Translations under genes and position numbers: made by a program
Shown: in pieces, positions 61,917 to 64,000 of the stretch
Numbering within the stretch: the first letter of the stretch is position 1
How the letters are laid out: each line of letters opens with the position of its first letter
The notes under the pieces: generated by a model
What the model saw: only the letters and a program-made list of their open reading frames with translations
Told to the model about the DNA's origin: nothing
Databases searched by the model: none
Assembly: GCA_965228215.1 (NCBI GenBank)
Contig: OZ245800.1
Location: forward strand, 3,038,001-3,102,000
DNA length: 64,000 bases
Direction: 5' to 3'
DNA from: Maricaulis sp965228215
Lineage (GTDB): Bacteria; Pseudomonadota; Alphaproteobacteria; Caulobacterales; Maricaulaceae

Positions 61917-62501
61917 CTAGTCGGTCGCTGCAAGATCCGCCCCGGAGAAGTCGACCGGCATGCAGTAATAGCCCTCGGCCTCGATCGGCGAACAGGCGGC
62001 CCGAGCTTGTGCCAGCGTGTCATATGGACCTGCCTTCAGGCGCAGATACTCGCCCTGCCCGTCGATCACGGTTTCCTCGAGCCGGGCCCGTGCCTCGCCG
62101 AGAACACCGGGAAAACGCGCCTGCAATTCGGCCCAACCCGACACCGCATTGCCGTGGACCCGGTAGGAGGCGAGGTGAATGCCGTGACGCAGGCTCGCGG
62201 CCTGTTCGAAACCGGCGGGTGGCGGGGCCAGCCCGGCGTTGTCCAGCAGCACGACGCTGTCCTCGGCCGGAACCGTCGACTGCCCGACCAGCGCTGCGGC
62301 CAGAGCTCGCAATTCACCGGACACGCTGTCGAGGCGGTCCGGGTTGAACCGGGCCAGATGTGCAAGTTCGCGTGCTGTCGCATCAGCGATCTGCGCGTTG
62401 CGCGTATCGGCAACGCTGGCGGTCACGGTCACTGCCTCCGGTTCGGACGTGGTGACGCATCCGCCGAGCAGAAGAGAACAGATCAGAACTGAGCGTTTCA
62501 T
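61917..62501 (-). CDS. SPOR-domain-like lipoprotein
   Basis: 194 residues. Lipoprotein signal with LGGC (Cys15), a helical middle region (about 35-75) and a C-terminal SPOR-like fold (about 100-190: HGIHLASYRVHGNAVSGWAELQARFP, YLRLKAGPYDTLAQARAACSPI). SPOR domains bind denuded septal peptidoglycan. ATG 62501 or 62504 is possible. Divergent from panC. Confidence 0.8.
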   Translation of the reverse strand: MKRSVLICSLLLGGCVTTSEPEAVTVTASVADTRNAQIADATARELAHLARFNPDRLDSVSGELRALAAALVGQSTVPAEDSVVLLDNAGLAPPPAGFEQAASLRHGIHLASYRVHGNAVSGWAELQARFPGVLGEARARLEETVIDGQGEYLRLKAGPYDTLAQARAACSPIEAEGYYCMPVDFSGADLAATD

Positions 62502-62588
62502 CATGCCTGTGTATCTAGACCGAGTCGCACGGCTTGCCTCCCTAGGCGCATGTGATACTCCCCGGTCTCCCTTGTCGCCGGATAAACA

Positions 62589-63452
62589 ATGATCAATCAG
62601 CAAATCCCTCACGCAACAACTGTTTCCGCCTTGCGCGCTCGAATCAAATCCTGGCGCGACGAGGGGTTAACGATCGGCTTCGTTCCGACGATGGGCGCCC
62701 TGCATGACGGGCATGTCTCGCTGGTCCGTATCGCCAAGGCACATTGCGACCGCGTCGTGACCTCGATCTTCGTGAATCCGGAACAATTTGCCCCGGACGA
62801 GGATTTCGAGACCTATCCGCGCTCGATCATGGACGATGCGGAGAAACTGACCTCCGTACGGTGCGACCTGATCTACCTGCCCGAACGCGAGATTATGTAT
62901 CCGCAGGGCTTCACGACGCGCCTGCATCCGGAAGGCGCCGCCCTGGGCCTCGAAGCCGAGATGCGGCCGCATTTTTTCGGTGGGGTCGCCACGGTGGTCG
63001 CCAAGCTCTTCAACCAGGTCACGCCTGATGTCGCCGTGTTCGGTGAAAAGGATTACCAGCAATTGCTCGTCATCCGCCAGATGGTGCGCGATCTGGACAT
63101 GCCGGTCGATATTATCGGCGGCGAGACGCTGCGCGAACGCGACGGCCTCGCCATGTCGTCGCGCAATGCCTATCTCTCGGATGGTGATCGCGAGACGGCC
63201 GGGCAATTGAACGTCATCCTTCGCGAGCTGGCGGATGCCATCGCAAACGGTGAAGTCATCACCGACGCGCTGGAAACTGCCCGCAAAACTGCCGGAGAGA
63301 CCTTCCAGAGTGTCGATTACATCGATGTCCGCAGCGCCCGGACGCTGGCTCCCCATGCCGAGACGGAAGCCGGCAGCGCCCTGCGTGTCCTGGGTGCCGT
63401 GCGACTGGGTTCGACACGCCTGATCGATAATTGCGCGGTTCCGCCTTCCTGA
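62589..63452 (+). CDS. panC: Pantothenate synthetase
   Basis: 287 residues. HIGH-type motif PTMGALHDGHVSLV, VTSIFVNPEQF, the FGEKDYQQL motif and the KMSKS-like loop GLAMSSRNAYL. It condenses pantoate with beta-alanine using ATP in coenzyme A synthesis. panB is not in the window. Confidence 0.97.
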   Translation: MINQQIPHATTVSALRARIKSWRDEGLTIGFVPTMGALHDGHVSLVRIAKAHCDRVVTSIFVNPEQFAPDEDFETYPRSIMDDAEKLTSVRCDLIYLPEREIMYPQGFTTRLHPEGAALGLEAEMRPHFFGGVATVVAKLFNQVTPDVAVFGEKDYQQLLVIRQMVRDLDMPVDIIGGETLRERDGLAMSSRNAYLSDGDRETAGQLNVILRELADAIANGEVITDALETARKTAGETFQSVDYIDVRSARTLAPHAETEAGSALRVLGAVRLGSTRLIDNCAVPPS

Positions 63453-63504
63453 TGCCCGATTTGGCGCTAATCTCTGGCGCGAGGGATGAAGAACGGGGAA
63501 GACC

Positions 63505-64000
63505 GTGATCCGATTGACGTTTGCCGCCAGTCTCGCACTGGCCCTGCCGGCCATGAGCTGCGCCCAGCCGGCGCTGGAACGGCATGATGCCGAGATCATC
63601 GCCACCTATCCGCACGAAACCGACGCCTTTACCCAGGGCCTCTTCATCTTCGACGGCGAATTGTACGAATCCACCGGCCAGGTCGGTGAATCCCGCCTGC
63701 GCCGTATCCGTCTGGAAGACGGAGCGATCGAGCAGGAAGCCCTACTCCCCATGCCCTTTTTCGGCGAAGGCAGTACCCGGATCGGTGATGAAATCTTCTA
63801 CCTGACCTGGAGATCGCAGCAGGGTTTTATCTTCGACGCGGAAACGTTCGAACAGATCGACAGCTTCTCCTATCCCGGCGAGGGCTGGGGCCTGACCACG
63901 GACGGCACGTCGCTCTACATGAGCGACGGCACGCCGGAGATCCGCGTTCTGGATCCGGAGACCATGGAGCTCACCCGGACAATCGACGTCACCCTGAATG
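63505..64000 (+). CDS. Glutaminyl-peptide cyclotransferase (plant-type), cut by window edge
   Basis: 165 codons visible, running off the right edge. The GTG start follows GGGGAAG. After a signal sequence (cleavage near SCA) comes the five-bladed propeller fold of plant/bacterial glutamine cyclotransferases: HETDAFTQGLFIFDGELYESTGQ, FGEGSTRIGDEIFYLTWRS, SYPGEGWGLTTDG and LYMSDGTPEIRVLDPETMEL. It cyclises N-terminal Gln to pyroglutamate on exported peptides or proteins. Confidence 0.92.
   Translation, partial: MIRLTFAASLALALPAMSCAQPALERHDAEIIATYPHETDAFTQGLFIFDGELYESTGQVGESRLRRIRLEDGAIEQEALLPMPFFGEGSTRIGDEIFYLTWRSQQGFIFDAETFEQIDSFSYPGEGWGLTTDGTSLYMSDGTPEIRVLDPETMELTRTIDVTLN

Overview
This window is a 64 kb chromosomal segment from a high-GC alphaproteobacterium. 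A MipZ-type ATPase, an almost complete holdfast-type polysaccharide locus and the short spacing between genes all point to a stalked or prosthecate marine lineage of the Caulobacterales/Maricaulales (Maricaulis- or Oceanicaulis-like). That placement is inference from gene content. I saw no tRNA, rRNA, insertion sequence, prophage or CRISPR array. The sequence reads as core and lineage-specific chromosome rather than a mobile island.

Layout. Positions 1-8.7 kb hold nhaA (cut by the left edge) with a structured leader, a divergent OxyR-like LysR regulator without the redox cysteines, and an alpha-2-macroglobulin/PBP1C pair. Positions 8.9-21 kb hold a second LysR regulator, a small lipoprotein, trhO overlapping a glutathione S-transferase, a TonB-dependent receptor, an AHL-acylase-like Ntn hydrolase, a stand-alone structured RNA, a TAP-like peptidase and a LytS/LytTR two-component pair. 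Positions 21-28.8 kb hold a secreted beta-propeller/amidohydrolase fusion, a SulP anion transporter and an 832-residue cysteine-rich exported protein I do not recognise. Positions 28.9-41.3 kb carry the polysaccharide locus in the order hfsE, GH5-like hydrolase, hfsK, hfsF, hfsG, hfsH, second GT2, hfsC, hfsB, hfsA, hfsD. Its backbone E-F-G-H-C-B-A-D is the order I know from Caulobacter crescentus holdfast, with three inserted genes.

Positions 41.4-47.6 kb hold small and uncharacterised membrane or secreted proteins, a YfcG-type GST, a 2-oxoglutarate/Fe(II) oxygenase and a secreted HExxH metallopeptidase. Positions 47.6-52.3 kb hold a gatC-gatA-(two small membrane proteins)-gatB-(small membrane protein) operon and divergent ruvX. 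Positions 52.4-64 kb hold an AEC transporter, an MBL-fold hydrolase, a class I amidotransferase, a GNAT, a pyrB-pyrX-plsY-dprA run, a mipZ/J-domain pair, a SPOR lipoprotein, panC and a right-edge-truncated glutaminyl cyclotransferase.

In the polysaccharide locus, HfsE would start a lipid-linked repeat and the GT2 enzymes would extend it. HfsH and HfsK would deacetylate and N-acylate it, HfsF would flip it, HfsC would polymerise it, and HfsA/B/D would export it. The other strong non-coding signals are an intrinsic terminator directly before the nhaA ribosome-binding site (candidate cation-responsive attenuator or riboswitch) and the intergenic RNA near 16.8-17.04 kb. All functions are from reading sequence only; no database search was run.
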